Shown one piece after another: positions 28,261 through 39,557 of a stretch of 64,000 bases of DNA; position 1 is the first letter of the stretch; each line of letters opens with the position of its first letter. The DNA is from Clavelina lepadiformis (lineage: Eukaryota; Chordata; Ascidiacea; Aplousobranchia; Clavelinidae). The stretch lies in assembly GCF_947623445.1 (NCBI RefSeq), contig NC_135240.1, positions 24,490,001 to 24,554,000 on the forward strand, in the 5' to 3' direction. Position numbers and translations under genes: made by a program. The notes beneath the pieces were generated by a model, which was not told the DNA's origin, made no database searches, and saw only the letters and a list, made by a program, of their open reading frames with translations.

Positions 28261-28518
28261 TCAGAATCTTTCTTCTCGAACGTCTTTGGAAGACTTGGAC
28301 TCGGCAATGATTCCTCCACTCTCTGCAGTTTTCCACAAAAACTCAATTTTCATTTGTTTATTGAATTTTATAACATATTGACCAACCCTGACACTGCTCA
28401 CCAGGACCAGAAGAGTAAAGATTAATAATGCCTTACCCAAGAACATTACAAAAGTAGTAACACTGGACATTTGCAATAAGTCCGCATTGTTTGAACCTGG
28501 TGCTAAGCCAATCCACCA
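28261..28518 (-). pseudogene. Choline-transporter-like (SLC44) fragment, tentative
   Basis: A minus-strand exon candidate follows a good acceptor (GTTGCTTCAG|TGG at 28518) and ends with TGA at 28261-28263. It reads WWIGLAPGSNNADLLQ, then MSSVTTFVMFLGKALLIFTL, then LVLVSSVRVGQYVIKF and a polar tail. TTFVMFLGKALLI resembles the SLC44 signature around (D)FVLFLGK, but the residues after it do not follow that family and the frame ends early. A shorter related piece lies at about 28905-28955 on the same strand (TVVMLLGKAMAF), so an exon was duplicated locally. Probably a decayed fragment; the family call is weak. Confidence 0.35.
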
Positions 28519-29673
28519 CTGAAGCAACACTTTTTGGCATGCACAGTATATTTTAAAATTAACTCAATATTGTTAATAATAAAAATGTCATGTGGATCAT
28601 AAATATATAATTCTGCATCACCTGCCAGTGTAGCTGAAGGAAACCTAATGATGAGGGTTGTTTACTTGGCTATACCATAAGTGATGGCACAGCAGGTGGA
28701 TGGCTTCTCTTCCAACATAAGTTTCTAAGTTTTTCCAATAACTTTCTACAGAAAACGCCTGTAAAGAAACAGCTTAGTATAAACTGTTATAAACTACAGA
28801 GTACAAAATATTTTATATTGTAGGCTAGGAAATTTATCATTACAGTTATTACAACAATTTTCTTTCTACAGTACTAAATTATCAAAATCAAATGCTTACC
28901 GAAGGCCATTGCCTTTCCCAAGAGCATTACAACGGTATGGCACCACCGGGTATCGAAAACATGCTATAAGTATTTGTTATTGTCTGTAACTCTGTAAACC
29001 TTTATGCCTGGAATATAGCCTAGGCCTTGCAGTAACAAACCTGAACCATACAGCGAAATACGCTACACCAGGCTACCTGTATAGGCTACAGAAAACAAAC
29101 TGTGACAATAAGCTACAGCCCTACGAAACGTCATAAAACAATTCGCTGTCTTTATGTAAGCTGAAAAGTGGATTCAGATTTTAGAGATAGCTTGTAGCCG
29201 TCTGACTCTGAACTCCTGAAGGTGGTAAATGCGCGCCCACATTTTTGACAATGGTGGAACTTAACATATTATTTCATAGAACTTAAAATAATTTTGAAAT
29301 AGCAAACTTGCTGGATAAAAAGCAAATAAAAACAACAATTACTTGTTCTAATGTAAAACATAAAGTTTAATGTAATGTTATGAAAGCTTTTTTATTTTAA
29401 TATTTTAGGTTTTGAGTTATTTAAACACGGAATAAATAGTTATAACTTACTATTTTCAGATACACAATCTACATTATATGAACAAACGTTATTCAGACGT
29501 TCCACTAACTGATGGTGAACGCTTGTCATTTACTTTTCAATCAAACGACGAGAAGAGAACGCCCACGTTAGGCCATGCCCGAGTAATTTCAAACTTTGAT
29601 GGGCAAAGTATGGTAATTGGTTTTTCACCCTCCATTCCTGGGTGAATGGCTTTACTTGAAAACCAATCACAGC
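28519..29673. other. No gene recognised
   Basis: Apart from the second SLC44-like fragment near 28905-28955 (-), nothing recognisable. Confidence 0.4.
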
Positions 29674-29860
29674 CAGTGGCGTAGCCGGAAAAAAATTGGG
29701 GGGGGGGGGTCAAATATTTCATGAGATTACAAAGAGAACTATACAAATTGTTAGTTTTAAGACACCGCCACTCGATGTAGAAACCTATAGACACAAAATA
29801 TGGGGGCGGGGTGGCCAAGGCCCCTTTCACCTCTTTGAAATATAGCCTACAGTAAGGCCT
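29674..29860. repeat. Repeat starting CAGTGGCGTAGCC
   Basis: The start CAGTGGCGTAGCCGG followed by a poly-G tract (29699-29709) is the typical end of a widespread small animal transposon/SINE-like repeat. The right border is uncertain. The 109-codon minus-strand frame at 29537-29866 is an artefact of this element. Confidence 0.45.
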
Positions 29861-30099
29861 GAACAATACAATTTAGTGTTCAGCCACTCCAGGAAAATTT
29901 TTACAGGAAAATTTTTAAAACGACTTCAAGTTGCCAACTTTAAACCTAAGAATTGAGTCCGAGATACAAATTTATACCGAACAATAGCTCGTGTAATTGG
30001 GTAATGCGAACAAGTCTAAAGCATATAGTACCGAACTGTTTTTGATAGATTCTTTCTAAAGCAACTTAAAGTATAAGATATAATTCAATAAAACTCATC

Positions 30100-30373
30100 A
30101 AAATAAACACATTCCTCCTAAACACCTTTTTGTTTGACACATTTTGTAATCTTTGTGTTATGTGTTTAACATTTAAACGCCTAAAGCGTGGAAAAAGTGT
30201 AGAATAGGCATAAATCATTATTAAACGTGTCATGGATTGTGGTGTTTAACCCATAAAGTGTTTAAATTTTGTCAAATTAACAAAATTTATACACTTAAAC
30301 ACATAATTAAACACTTTAACATGTTTAAAAAAGTAAAATTGTGTTTAAATTTTAAACACATGAATGACAGTGT
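30100..30373 (-). repeat. MITE-like repeat with ACACTGTCAT end, copy 2
   Basis: Ends ATGACAGTGT at 30364-30373 and is packed with GTGTTTAA/TTAAACAC words, the same family as 26781-26955 but inverted. No coding content. Confidence 0.4.
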
Positions 30374-31457
30374 AGGCTGTTTATTGGTTACACTTTTTTG
30401 AGGGGTTTTACTATGGTAAAAACCTGACTGCAATGACAGTGCTGAACCCAACTGTTATAATCACGTAACGCTCTCGTTTCTCATAACTTCTTAACTCAAT
30501 GTAGAGAACTGTTCAAAATTCTTAAATTTGTGAAGATATGCCGTCCGCTATTTTATGTCATTCTGTTACTAAAAGTCTGGTGAAATAAAATATTTTCAAA
30601 CTTAGTTTCAAAATAAGAGGTCAAACCTCAAAACTGACAGCTTACTGTCACGCAGGTAACATTTTTATGCTGCAACTCCAAATTGTTCGATCACAATGGC
30701 ATGGATTTCAAGTTCTAGGTTTTACAACTTGTCGTCTGACACGACCAACAGTTTGAGAACATTGGCAGGTAGCGTCCACATACGTCTTGTTTTGAGCGAA
30801 TAGTTTGAACATTTCGCGCTGTTTGAATGAAAAACCGCAAAGAGCGAGAGATTTGCTGAAGTCGCTACATGAAGGCCGACGAAGCAGACTTCCGCACTTC
30901 TTGCAAGAGAAATTCTACATTTTGTTGTAACAAACTCTACAATGACCGGCCACAACAGTTTTGATAACAAAATTGCGCCAAATAGCTTAAGTATCATATA
31001 TAAGCCCATGTATGACAACATATTGCCAAGCAACGATATAAATGCTAATAGCCTATATCCAACACTCAGTCCTTGCGTCATTGTCGTTGCGTTAGGTATA
31101 TGGCGCATATAGCTGATTGAAATAATTTTGCAATTTTTGTTGCAAAAATTATTCTTGTACCCCCATCTTAGAACAACATTAAGGCCGTTGGGACCGGATA
31201 AATGAATATAGGTACACCCAGAATATCTGACGCTGAAGTAAATACCGTTAGACGTATAATATGCTTACCACAAATCTTTAGCTTCAGTTTTCAGGAACGT
31301 AGCCTATATACGAAAGTGAGTCGAAAAGTAATGCAAACTTTTTGTTACATTAAAAATACAAAAACCGTATCAATGCGTAGGTCTATGCCAGTGAGTAATA
31401 GGCGACCTGATAGTTTTGCAGAAATCCTGATAGCTTTTCAGCTTCTATTTCTTTAAA
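30374..31457. other. 5' flank of esterase E1
   Basis: Contains a 128-codon minus-strand frame (31108-30722) with a hydrophobic first half but no recognised motif, near the length expected by chance. TTTTCAG at 31436-31442 precedes the E1 start by 15 nt, which fits the acceptors seen before the other copies. No promoter motif was identified. Confidence 0.4.
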
Positions 31458-33252
31458 ATGACTGAGTGTCCAGTTGTGCAAACTGTCCGTGGAAAAGTAA
31501 AGGGCAGAGCATGTTTGAAAGCGGAACCTAAAAAATCAAAGCAAGTATTTAGATATGGAAGCGTACCTTTTGCAAAGCCGCCACTTGGACAGTTACGATT
31601 TGAGCCACCTGAAAGGTTAATGACCATATCTTAAAAACTTTAGTTGTTGTGACACAAGACAAACAATTACGTATTGCACGAAACTAATAGAATTACATTT
31701 TTTGGTTAACACCTATACTGAAAATGGAATGTAAACCAAATTTGTTTTATCTCAGGTGCGAACCATGGCAAGGTATTTTAGACGGAACAAAAATGAGTCC
31801 TCGGCCTTTGCAAGATGACGCATTTGAGGAAGAGCTTTATGGAAATCTTCTTCTGTTAAATCAGTTTGAAGAAAATCTCAGCCATTTTAGTGAAGATTGT
31901 CTTTACCTCACGGTTTATACGTCCAATCCATCAACGACGGCCAATATGCCGGTACAATAAAAGTTTTATGCAATTTACAATCCACTTTAGAATTCATAGA
32001 TTACCATAGTCGCCTATACCAAACATGTCAATACATAGTTTACCATCTATCGCAGGTGACTGTTTGGATTCCTGGCGGCGCTTTCCTAGTAGGCGGAGGT
32101 TCACTTCGCGATGGTCAGGTTCTCTGCGGCCTGCACGATTTGGTTCTTGTTATTCCTAATTATCGCCTATCGTTGTACGGCTTTTTTACCACTGGCAAAA
32201 ACACAAAATATCCTGGAAATATGGGCTTGTTAGATTAGATTATGGCATTTGAGTAAGATTTTTTTCACGATTTATGTAATTAATTTTTATAATGTTTTTT
32301 TTTTAATTTCTACTGTAATTTCTAATTTCTAATTTCTAATTACCTCATCATTGACAGTTTTAGCAGCTTCACGTTATGGGTCTGTTACGTTTTAAAAACC
32401 ATCGGCTATACTGAAGCAAAATCCGCCTAACAAATCTTTGTCGGTGCTAGACGGTTCTCAATTTCCTTAATGGAAAATTTGTAAGCCAAGTTTACACGGC
32501 GGACAAAACTACAATAAAAAGATTAAAATTAAAATCTCAAATAACTCAGTATTTTGTTTAATTTATCCCTTGTACCAAAGAAAACCACGCACCGTCATGT
32601 TTGGTTGGTTCACACTATAACTTACTATTTTTGGGTAAATACACGAATTTAATTAATTTTTAAAGCAAACTTTAGATCGAATAGTTGATGCTTTTGCAAT
32701 TGTACAGGTTTTTCAACAAGATACTGTACAGTGGTCATAATAAAAACAAGCGGATAGTGAATGCATTCATTGGATTTTGTTGTGCTTAGTTAGTAAAACG
32801 TAGTTGTAGATTATATTTTACCCAGGTGTACTCGTATTTTGTCGCAGATGGACGCGTGATAACATTCAAGAATTTGGTGGTGACGCGAATAATATTACAG
32901 TGGCCGGTCAAAGTGCTGGAGCAGTATCGGTTGGTCTGCACATGATATCACCAATGTCACAGAGATTATTTCATAAAGCTATTTTATGTAGCTGTGCGGC
33001 TACTTCACCCTGTATGTTGCTTACTTAATATTATGCGTTTATTCATTGTAGTTAACATGTATACTCTTGTATTTACATTTTTTTAAGGTTAAATTGTTTT
33101 TTGTTTTAGGCTTAGTGAAAGAGAATTACAGCGAAATATTGAAGCTACATTTAGAAGCTCTTGGTGTCAAAGCAACGGAACCAAGCGCCATTGCAGGCAA
33201 GCTTAAGTCAATTTCAGCTGAAGAAATTCGTGAGAAGACAAAGCACTTACAT
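31458..33252 (+). pseudogene. Esterase copy E1: truncated type-B carboxylesterase with in-frame TAG
   Basis: Exons 1-5 of the cluster's nine-exon pattern: 31458-31615, 31756-31951, 32056-32252, 32848-33011, 33110-33252, each the same length as in E2. The start MTECPVVQTVRGKVKG leads into [43 protein letters not shown] and the nucleophile motif [12 protein letters not shown], which is intact. Exon 3 has a TAG at 32236-32238 (codon 179) where E2 to E6 have Gln in LLDQIMAFE. Exons 6-9, with the catalytic Glu and His, are absent. Homology to E2 continues a little way into intron 5 and then stops before about 33.4 kb. It is E2's closest relative, sharing intron 2 almost base for base. Two independent lesions make it a pseudogene. 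Confidence 0.9.
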
Positions 33253-34462
33253 GTAACATATAAAAGTTAAAAGTATGAAACAATAAATTTTCGTTTTTAT
33301 AAACATGTATTTTTAAACGTGTTTAACGCAGTTACTTTATTTAGCAGTAGCACCTTCAACCTTGTGACACGTTTTTCATGTGAAAACTCCTTTTAGTACG
33401 TTCCCAGGTTGTTTCCAGCACCTGTGCTGATAAGAACTCTTTATTGCAAATGGCCGCTTCTTAACTTTATACTGATTGTATTTATCTACACGTCAGCTTG
33501 AACTACATGTAACTCCCTTTGTTTTCCTCACTGCACATGTTCTGAAATGCTGCGTTTTTCTTGTCGAACATTTTCACTCCCATCGCTTCACGTTTTATAA
33601 GCTCGCACTTTTACCGGCGAACACACACACAGACAGACAGAGAGATACAGAGAGAGTCATATAAGCTTACTACGCTAGTCATGGTGTTTGCAACTCAATA
33701 GACATCTTATAAGCAGTGGTATTACTATGTTTTTGATTATGCGTAATATTGAGAAAGTGTACAGCACCTACAATAAAAACCTTTTCTTGTAAACTATATC
33801 TGTTGTAATATTAAAAGCTTTCGGCTGACAAGAGGTTAGAGAATTCTAACCGCACGCAACAATAGAGCCAGATAATTAATTCAACAGGTAAATTAAGTTA
33901 ATATAACATAAGTTAAGACAGATAAGTTCTGCATCTGCATTAATAACCTCTGCAATTGAAACATAAGATTAATTAGTTTGAACATGTTGAACCGATTCTT
34001 ATGATTTTATAAGTTGTTTTGTGTGCAAATGATGTTGTTTGGATTGCATACTCTGTGTGAAGTAAAGTTGATTACCGGTTCGAACCAGACAGTGTCTTTC
34101 ACATCGTTTATTATAGTCACTTTCTATTTCTTGTAAGTAATGTTATTGAAAACATGGTTTATAGTCTACGTGTTCAGTGTCGCTTGGTACGAAAAATGCT
34201 AATACTAACATATATCTTATAAAGAAATACGAGATATGGTAAAAAACAATAGTTTAGGTGTGAAAACGCGATGCACACAATTGAAGTATGTTGTTCACAT
34301 GTCGATGTTATATTTCTTATAACTGCACTACGCGATATACATGGAAAACGGGAAATTAATACAGACATTTGTATTAACATGATTTAATATTAATTAACAT
34401 TTTAATAAAATTAATAATTAATAAATATTTGAAAGCACGCAAGCCCAACATTTCAAGTGTCG
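33253..34462. other. Spacer between the tail-to-tail esterases E1 and E2
   Basis: Starts with decaying intron 5 homology, then unrelated AT-rich DNA including a CA/CAGA microsatellite at about 33623-33655 and a palindromic CCGGTTCGAACC near 34075-34086. The missing E1 exons are not here. The left edge of E2's 3' UTR (TACAAATGTCTGTATTAAT on the minus strand, about 34355-34376) is shared with E3. Confidence 0.5.
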
Positions 34463-37400
34463 TTAGTTGCCAAAATCATCATCGTTGAATGATTTCCACC
34501 ACTGGTAGCGGTCATGGACAAGGTGATTATCTTCTGCAAGGGGCACTCGAACCACCAAATGACGTCTGGATTTAACATCGTATTGCGGCCATTGCATTTC
34601 AACTGCTTCTCCTTTGTTAGGATTTCTAAAAATGATGTCACGTTAAGTTAAAACTGAAGTGGGCCCTATATGTACAGTAAATTTGGATAAAATATTTCGC
34701 ACCCGTAAGCAGCAAAATTGGAAAGATACGTCATCCAAATTCGAGCCAATTTCTCCTCTTCTCCAGTAAACTTGCATTGCTTGCGCTTCTTTCCGTTAGC
34801 GAGCGAAATTCCAAAGGTAAATAACAAGCAATCGCAATGGTCACATTCACAAAAATCGTCCTTTTTTCTCGTCTCAATCGCGTACTCATCATCATGAAAA
34901 CATTTCAGTTTTTGCGTCATTTGATACAAAAAACTTCCATGACCACGGTCTGCCAAATATTACCGTATAATAAATTATCATAGATTTAGTTAAAATTTAC
35001 GTTTAAGAATTAAACACAGCGTTGCCAAGAAAGACACAATCCGACAAATCGAAACAGAAACGGCTAAAATAAGTTTGAGAGCAAATATCTTCATAAATTG
35101 AAAGCTGCACCTGAAAGCTTAAAGCCCTCACCTGATTGTAGCGATGCAAGTTCGATCGCTGGAAACAAAAACTCTGGGTCGGAAGCAAGAGCACTTATTT
35201 TTCTCTGCGGGTTATGAGCGTCTTCCCCCGGGAATGATTTTGCATAAATTGCATTCAATCTTTCCACCACATTTTCTAGTTCCTGAAAGCAACAATCCAA
35301 ATGAAATAATCTTACAAATTTATATATATAAGTTATAATTTATCTTTTTATATAAATTTGTGCTGAAAGAAAAATATCTCATTTCGGTCGCCACAATTGC
35401 AAAGTGAAATATTTATTGAGACATTTAATATTGGAAATAATATTGCAAAAAGTATTTCAGTCAACGTAGTCAGTGCACCTTTGCAGGCTTTGCTCAAAGG
35501 AAACTTCATGCAATAAAACTTTTTACTTTTCAGAGCAAGTTTTAAGCATGAGCACCAAGCTTTAAGTATCCTTATACGTAAAGTATATAGAAGTATAAAA
35601 CGTACTTTTTCTATATTTTTTAGACCATTTATATAATTAAATTAAATCATAGAAAAATTGTCATTGTGTTTATAGTTTTAATATGCTGCTGAAAAGTGTT
35701 TTGTAATAATTCAAGTAAGTTTATACCACATTGTTGTTCTTTGTTATCATATATTAAAGAAATAAAAATAAGTAATTATTATTAAATTATCGATGCAGCA
35801 GTATTGCCTTGCATAGGGCCGACCCTAGAGAGTTCAGAAGAATTTTTTTTTACTAATGAGCACATTTAATTTAACATACCTGTGCAAGTATTGAGAAAAA
35901 GTACTTAGTGCTTGCTAATTATTTGCATCTTTATTATAAACGATTCAATTATTAACAATTAAACACACATTTTCCTAGTATTTATAAACGTAATTCTGAT
36001 GGACAAACCCAAGGCCAAAATTCAAGCACCTTATCATTTAGAGACGGCTTGATGGTAAGAAGAGCTTTTTTAGCTTCATCAGACCATTCCTCCTCGGAAT
36101 GCGCGCTGGGAAATATAACAGAAAAAGCATCTTTAAGCATGCCTGCACCTTCGCTGCTCGTGCAACCGAGCAAGATTGGCACTGGAGCCAGGAATTCAGG
36201 AGCAAAGTTTGGTTTTGAAGGAAGTGTTTTAAGAAATTGCCCGTCTACTGACACGAAGAAACTCTGCAAAATCTAAAATTCCGACATTTATAAGAGTTAC
36301 ACGTTACAGCTCAACATAAGCGTTAGAAAATGTTGATTATTACAAAACTAACAAAACACTAAACAGCAATAACGCTCCACAAGGTGAAGGAGGCTGATGC
36401 CTAAAATAGGGAACACGTTTCTAAACAAATGTTTTTAAAGCGAAAGCTTATTGTTTTATATGTTACATGTAAGTGCTTAGTCTTCTCACGAATTTCTTCA
36501 GCTGAAATTGACTTCAGCTTGGCTGCAATGGCGCTTGGTTCCGTTTCTTTGACACCAAGAGCTTCTAAATGTAGCTTCAATATTTCGCTGTAATTGTCCT
36601 TCAGTAAGCCTAAAACAAAACACAATTTAACCTTAAAAATGTAAATACAAGAGTATACACGTTAACTACAATGAATAAACGCATAATATTAAGTAAGCAA
36701 CATACAGGGTGAAGTAGCTGCACAGCTACATAAAATAGCTTTATGAAATAATCTCTGTGACATTGGTGATATCATGTGCAGACCAACCGATACTGCTCCA
36801 GCACTTTGACCGGCCACTGTAATATTATTCGGGTCACCACCGAATTTTTGAATGTTATCACGCGTCCATCTGAGAAACAAATATATGTTTGAAATAATGA
36901 GATATCAATACACTGAGGTAGAATAGTTTTACAAACAGAATACAAAAAATTGGTCTTGAACTAAATTTGCAGTAAATATCTGTTTGCATTCCCGTCAATT
37001 AGCAAAATTATGTTAGTTTAACTCACTAACCATGTTCTTATTACGAGTTTTTGCAATTCTGGCCGTGTTTTACTCGGTTTTACGGCATATTTTAGATGCG
37101 TTTTGATTTATAAAACTTTTCTTTATTAAATTTAAAATCGTCTGGCACAAAGAAAAATTTATTGGGAGGGTTCTACTGCAATACAAAACAATATATTTGT
37201 TTATATAAAGCAATATTTAGCTCTAAAACATATAGTCTACTTTAATAAAGCAAGCTGATAGAAAATTTTCAAAATAAGTTGTTAGTATATTAATTATTAC
37301 TACGTACTGCATAAATTGTGAAATAAATCTTACTCAAATGCCATAATCTGATCTAATAAGCCCATATTTCCAGGATATTTTGTGTTTTTGCCAGTGGTAA

Positions 37401-38585
37401 AAAAGCCGTACAACGATAGGCGATAATTAGGAACCACAAGAACCAAATCGTGCAAGCCGCAGAGAACCTGACCATCGCGAAGTGAACCTCCGCCTACTAG
37501 GAAAGCGCCGCCAGGTATCCAAACGATCACCTGCGATAGATGGTACACTACAGGGATGGGCCGATATGAACCCAAACCCGAATAGATTCGCCGAATATCG
37601 CCTTTATGGAAGATTCGGGCGAACACGAGTACCAACAATGGCGAACCCGAATACATTATTACTTATAAATTTACTTACTTTCGTAAAAAATGATGATCTA
37701 GTTTCCTGACAATGCTAAATTAGAGTCACCAGTACTTATAATGAAGGTTGTTTTTCTAACGATTTTGCTTTTTCAATCGTTTTTTAAACACTATTTTTCG
37801 AAAGAAAGCGATTTGTTTATCGATTACGTCATTTTAGAGGCAAGACTGGACAACTTTTGGAGGAAATTTTATTGTTTGGATCTAATACGAATAGATTCGG
37901 GATTCGTTCGTGTCGACCTTCATGATATTTGGGTTCGCACGAACACGAATAATCTTTCTCGCGGCACATCCCCGGTAAACTACGAATTGACATGCTTGGT
38001 GTAGGCGACTATGGTAATCTATGAATTTTAAAGTGGATTGTAAATTGTATAAAACTTTTATTGTACCGGCATATTGGCCGTCGCTGATGGATTGGACGTA
38101 TAAACCGTGAGGTAAAGACAATCTTCACTAAAATCGCTGAGATTTTCTTCAAACTGATTCAACAGAGGAAGATTTCCATAAAGCTCTTCCTCAAATGCTT
38201 CATCTTGCAAAGGCCGAGGACTCATTTTTGTCCCATCTAAAATACCTTGCCATGGTTCAGACCTGAGCAGAAACGCCCATAAAATATCAAACTAAATATT
38301 GCAAAATGTCTTGTCATACTTAATTGCTTGCTGAATAAAATACGAAACTGTTACCATGAATGTAACTTACTGTAGGTTATCTCAATGGTAAAACACAAAT
38401 TCTTTAAAACGTATTATTGTTGAAAACCTTTCAGGTGGTTCAAATCGTAGCTCTCCGAGTGGTGGCTTTGCAAAAGGTATGCTTGCATATCTAAATACTT
38501 GATTTGACTCGTTTGGTTTCGCTTTCAAACATGCTTTGCCTTTAACTTTTCCATTGACAGTTTGCACTATTGGACATTCAGACAT
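34463..38585 (-). CDS. Esterase copy E2: intact type-B carboxylesterase (cholinesterase fold)
   Basis: Serine ester hydrolase of the COesterase family. Exons in transcript order: 38585-38428, 38262-38067, 37530-37334, 36869-36706, 36609-36467, 36272-36030, 35282-35132, 34949-34703, 34625-34463 (TAA); 1662 nt, 553 aa, no break. Catalytic triad: Ser206 in AGQSAGA, Glu327 in GCTSSEGAG, His455 in [15 protein letters not shown]. Oxyanion strand [14 protein letters not shown]. The fold's disulfide partner at EDC (Cys101) is kept, but its mate in the usual RCEPW motif is Ser54 (RSEPW) here. Started at MSECPIVQ, which aligns with E4 and E5 and has no signal peptide; an in-frame ATG 51 nt upstream (38636) would add a hydrophobic leader MCFVVSQAYFFSFFVCK. 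Intron 2 carries a 424-bp MITE. Substrate unknown: detoxification, lipid or hormone esters are all possible. Confidence 0.92.
37551..37974. mobile_element. hAT-like MITE in intron 2 of E2
   Basis: 424 bp with 13-bp inverted ends CAGGGATGGGCCG / (reversed) CGGGGATGTGCCG, two mismatches. Flanks are GTACACTA (37543-37550) and GTAAACTA (37975-37982). The same intron of E1 has the unoccupied site, one copy of TAGTTTAC at 32037-32044, which shows the ancestral target and that the left flank has mutated once. The element holds inverted CGAATA/TTCGGG motifs and no coding sequence. Confidence 0.9.
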
Positions 38586-39557
38586 TTTACAGACAAAAAA
38601 GCTGAAAAAGTAAGCTTGTGAAACAACAAAGCACATGAACGAAGTTTTGCCTAAAATTAACGAGTCAAGACCATCAAAGTTTTACAGTTAAAACAACTGA
38701 TATAACAATACGTCATTTTAGCATAACGAGGCAATAGCCTAGGTGCCTTTAGCTAAGTATACTCCAGGTTACCCCGGTTCCGCAGGACGTATCATAAATC
38801 TGCCTTTTGCAATTTTTTTTCGTTGAATTTGCTCTGACAAATTTTCGTTTTATTTTATGCAGTTTATTCATTTCTTGTTTGGTTTGGGTATTTCCAATCT
38901 GCTTTCTCACAATTCTTTTTTTTTTCCATTTCTATTACACTCAACTTTCAATTGTTTCTCTAATTTTCTTGTTTGGAAAGTTCCATTTTATATATTTTTG
39001 TTTTCATGTAATAATTCTTTTCTAGTTCAAAATTTGGTTAAGCGCCAGTTAACGGCGGAAGGAAACCAGCTCAATTCCCAACCTTAGTTTAATCTTGCCT
39101 GTTGGCGTTTACCTACTCTGGGGCCTTAACTGACCTAATCTAATTTTTGATTTAAGGTCAACTTGTTTTTGCGTCCCCACCCCTGAGTTTAACATTCATA
39201 ACTTCAGTTGTGACTACATTCAAAGCCTGTCTGTTCCGCACTATTGTATTTGGTTATCACTGCGTGTTAACGTGCGGTTATCACCTAATATGTTACGTCA
39301 CGTTGTTGCTTTTTAAAACGAAACATACAATTAGCTTACTATAGCTGGCCATAGAGAATACAACTAACATAACTTGGTGAACTGATCGACTACTACATAC
39401 ATACAAAATAGTTTAAAGTTCAAATAGCACCAACAAAACGCTCAAACCAGGTTTCTTTTGCAGATTTTGCATTTATAGCTTTTCAGTTACACCTGCGTGT
39501 GAATATACTGACAATATAACATAAGCTTATGTATACAAGCAATAAAATAGATGAATG
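38586..39557 (+). repeat. Left arm of the inverted repeat between E2 and E3
   Basis: The 5' flank of E2. Read on the plus strand it matches the reverse complement of 42881-44463: GATTTAAGGTCAA, TAACATTCATAACTTCAG, GGTGAACTGATC, CTACATACATACAAA, TAGTTTAAAGTTCAAAT, TTACACCTGCGTGTGAATA and CTGACAATATAA occur in order in both. The arms are diverged, with indels, and continue into the coding exons of E2 and E3. Confidence 0.85.

Noticed and set aside
29537-29866. 109-codon minus-strand frame
   Set aside because: It overlaps the CAGTGGCGTAGCC repeat and its poly-G tract; compositional artefact.
30722-31108. 128-codon minus-strand frame with a hydrophobic first half
   Set aside because: No recognised motif, no splice context, and a length close to what chance allows in 64 kb of six-frame AT-rich sequence.
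34060-34095. tRNA-like B box (GGTTCGAACC)
   Set aside because: It is part of a short palindrome; no A box, acceptor stem or cloverleaf could be drawn around it.
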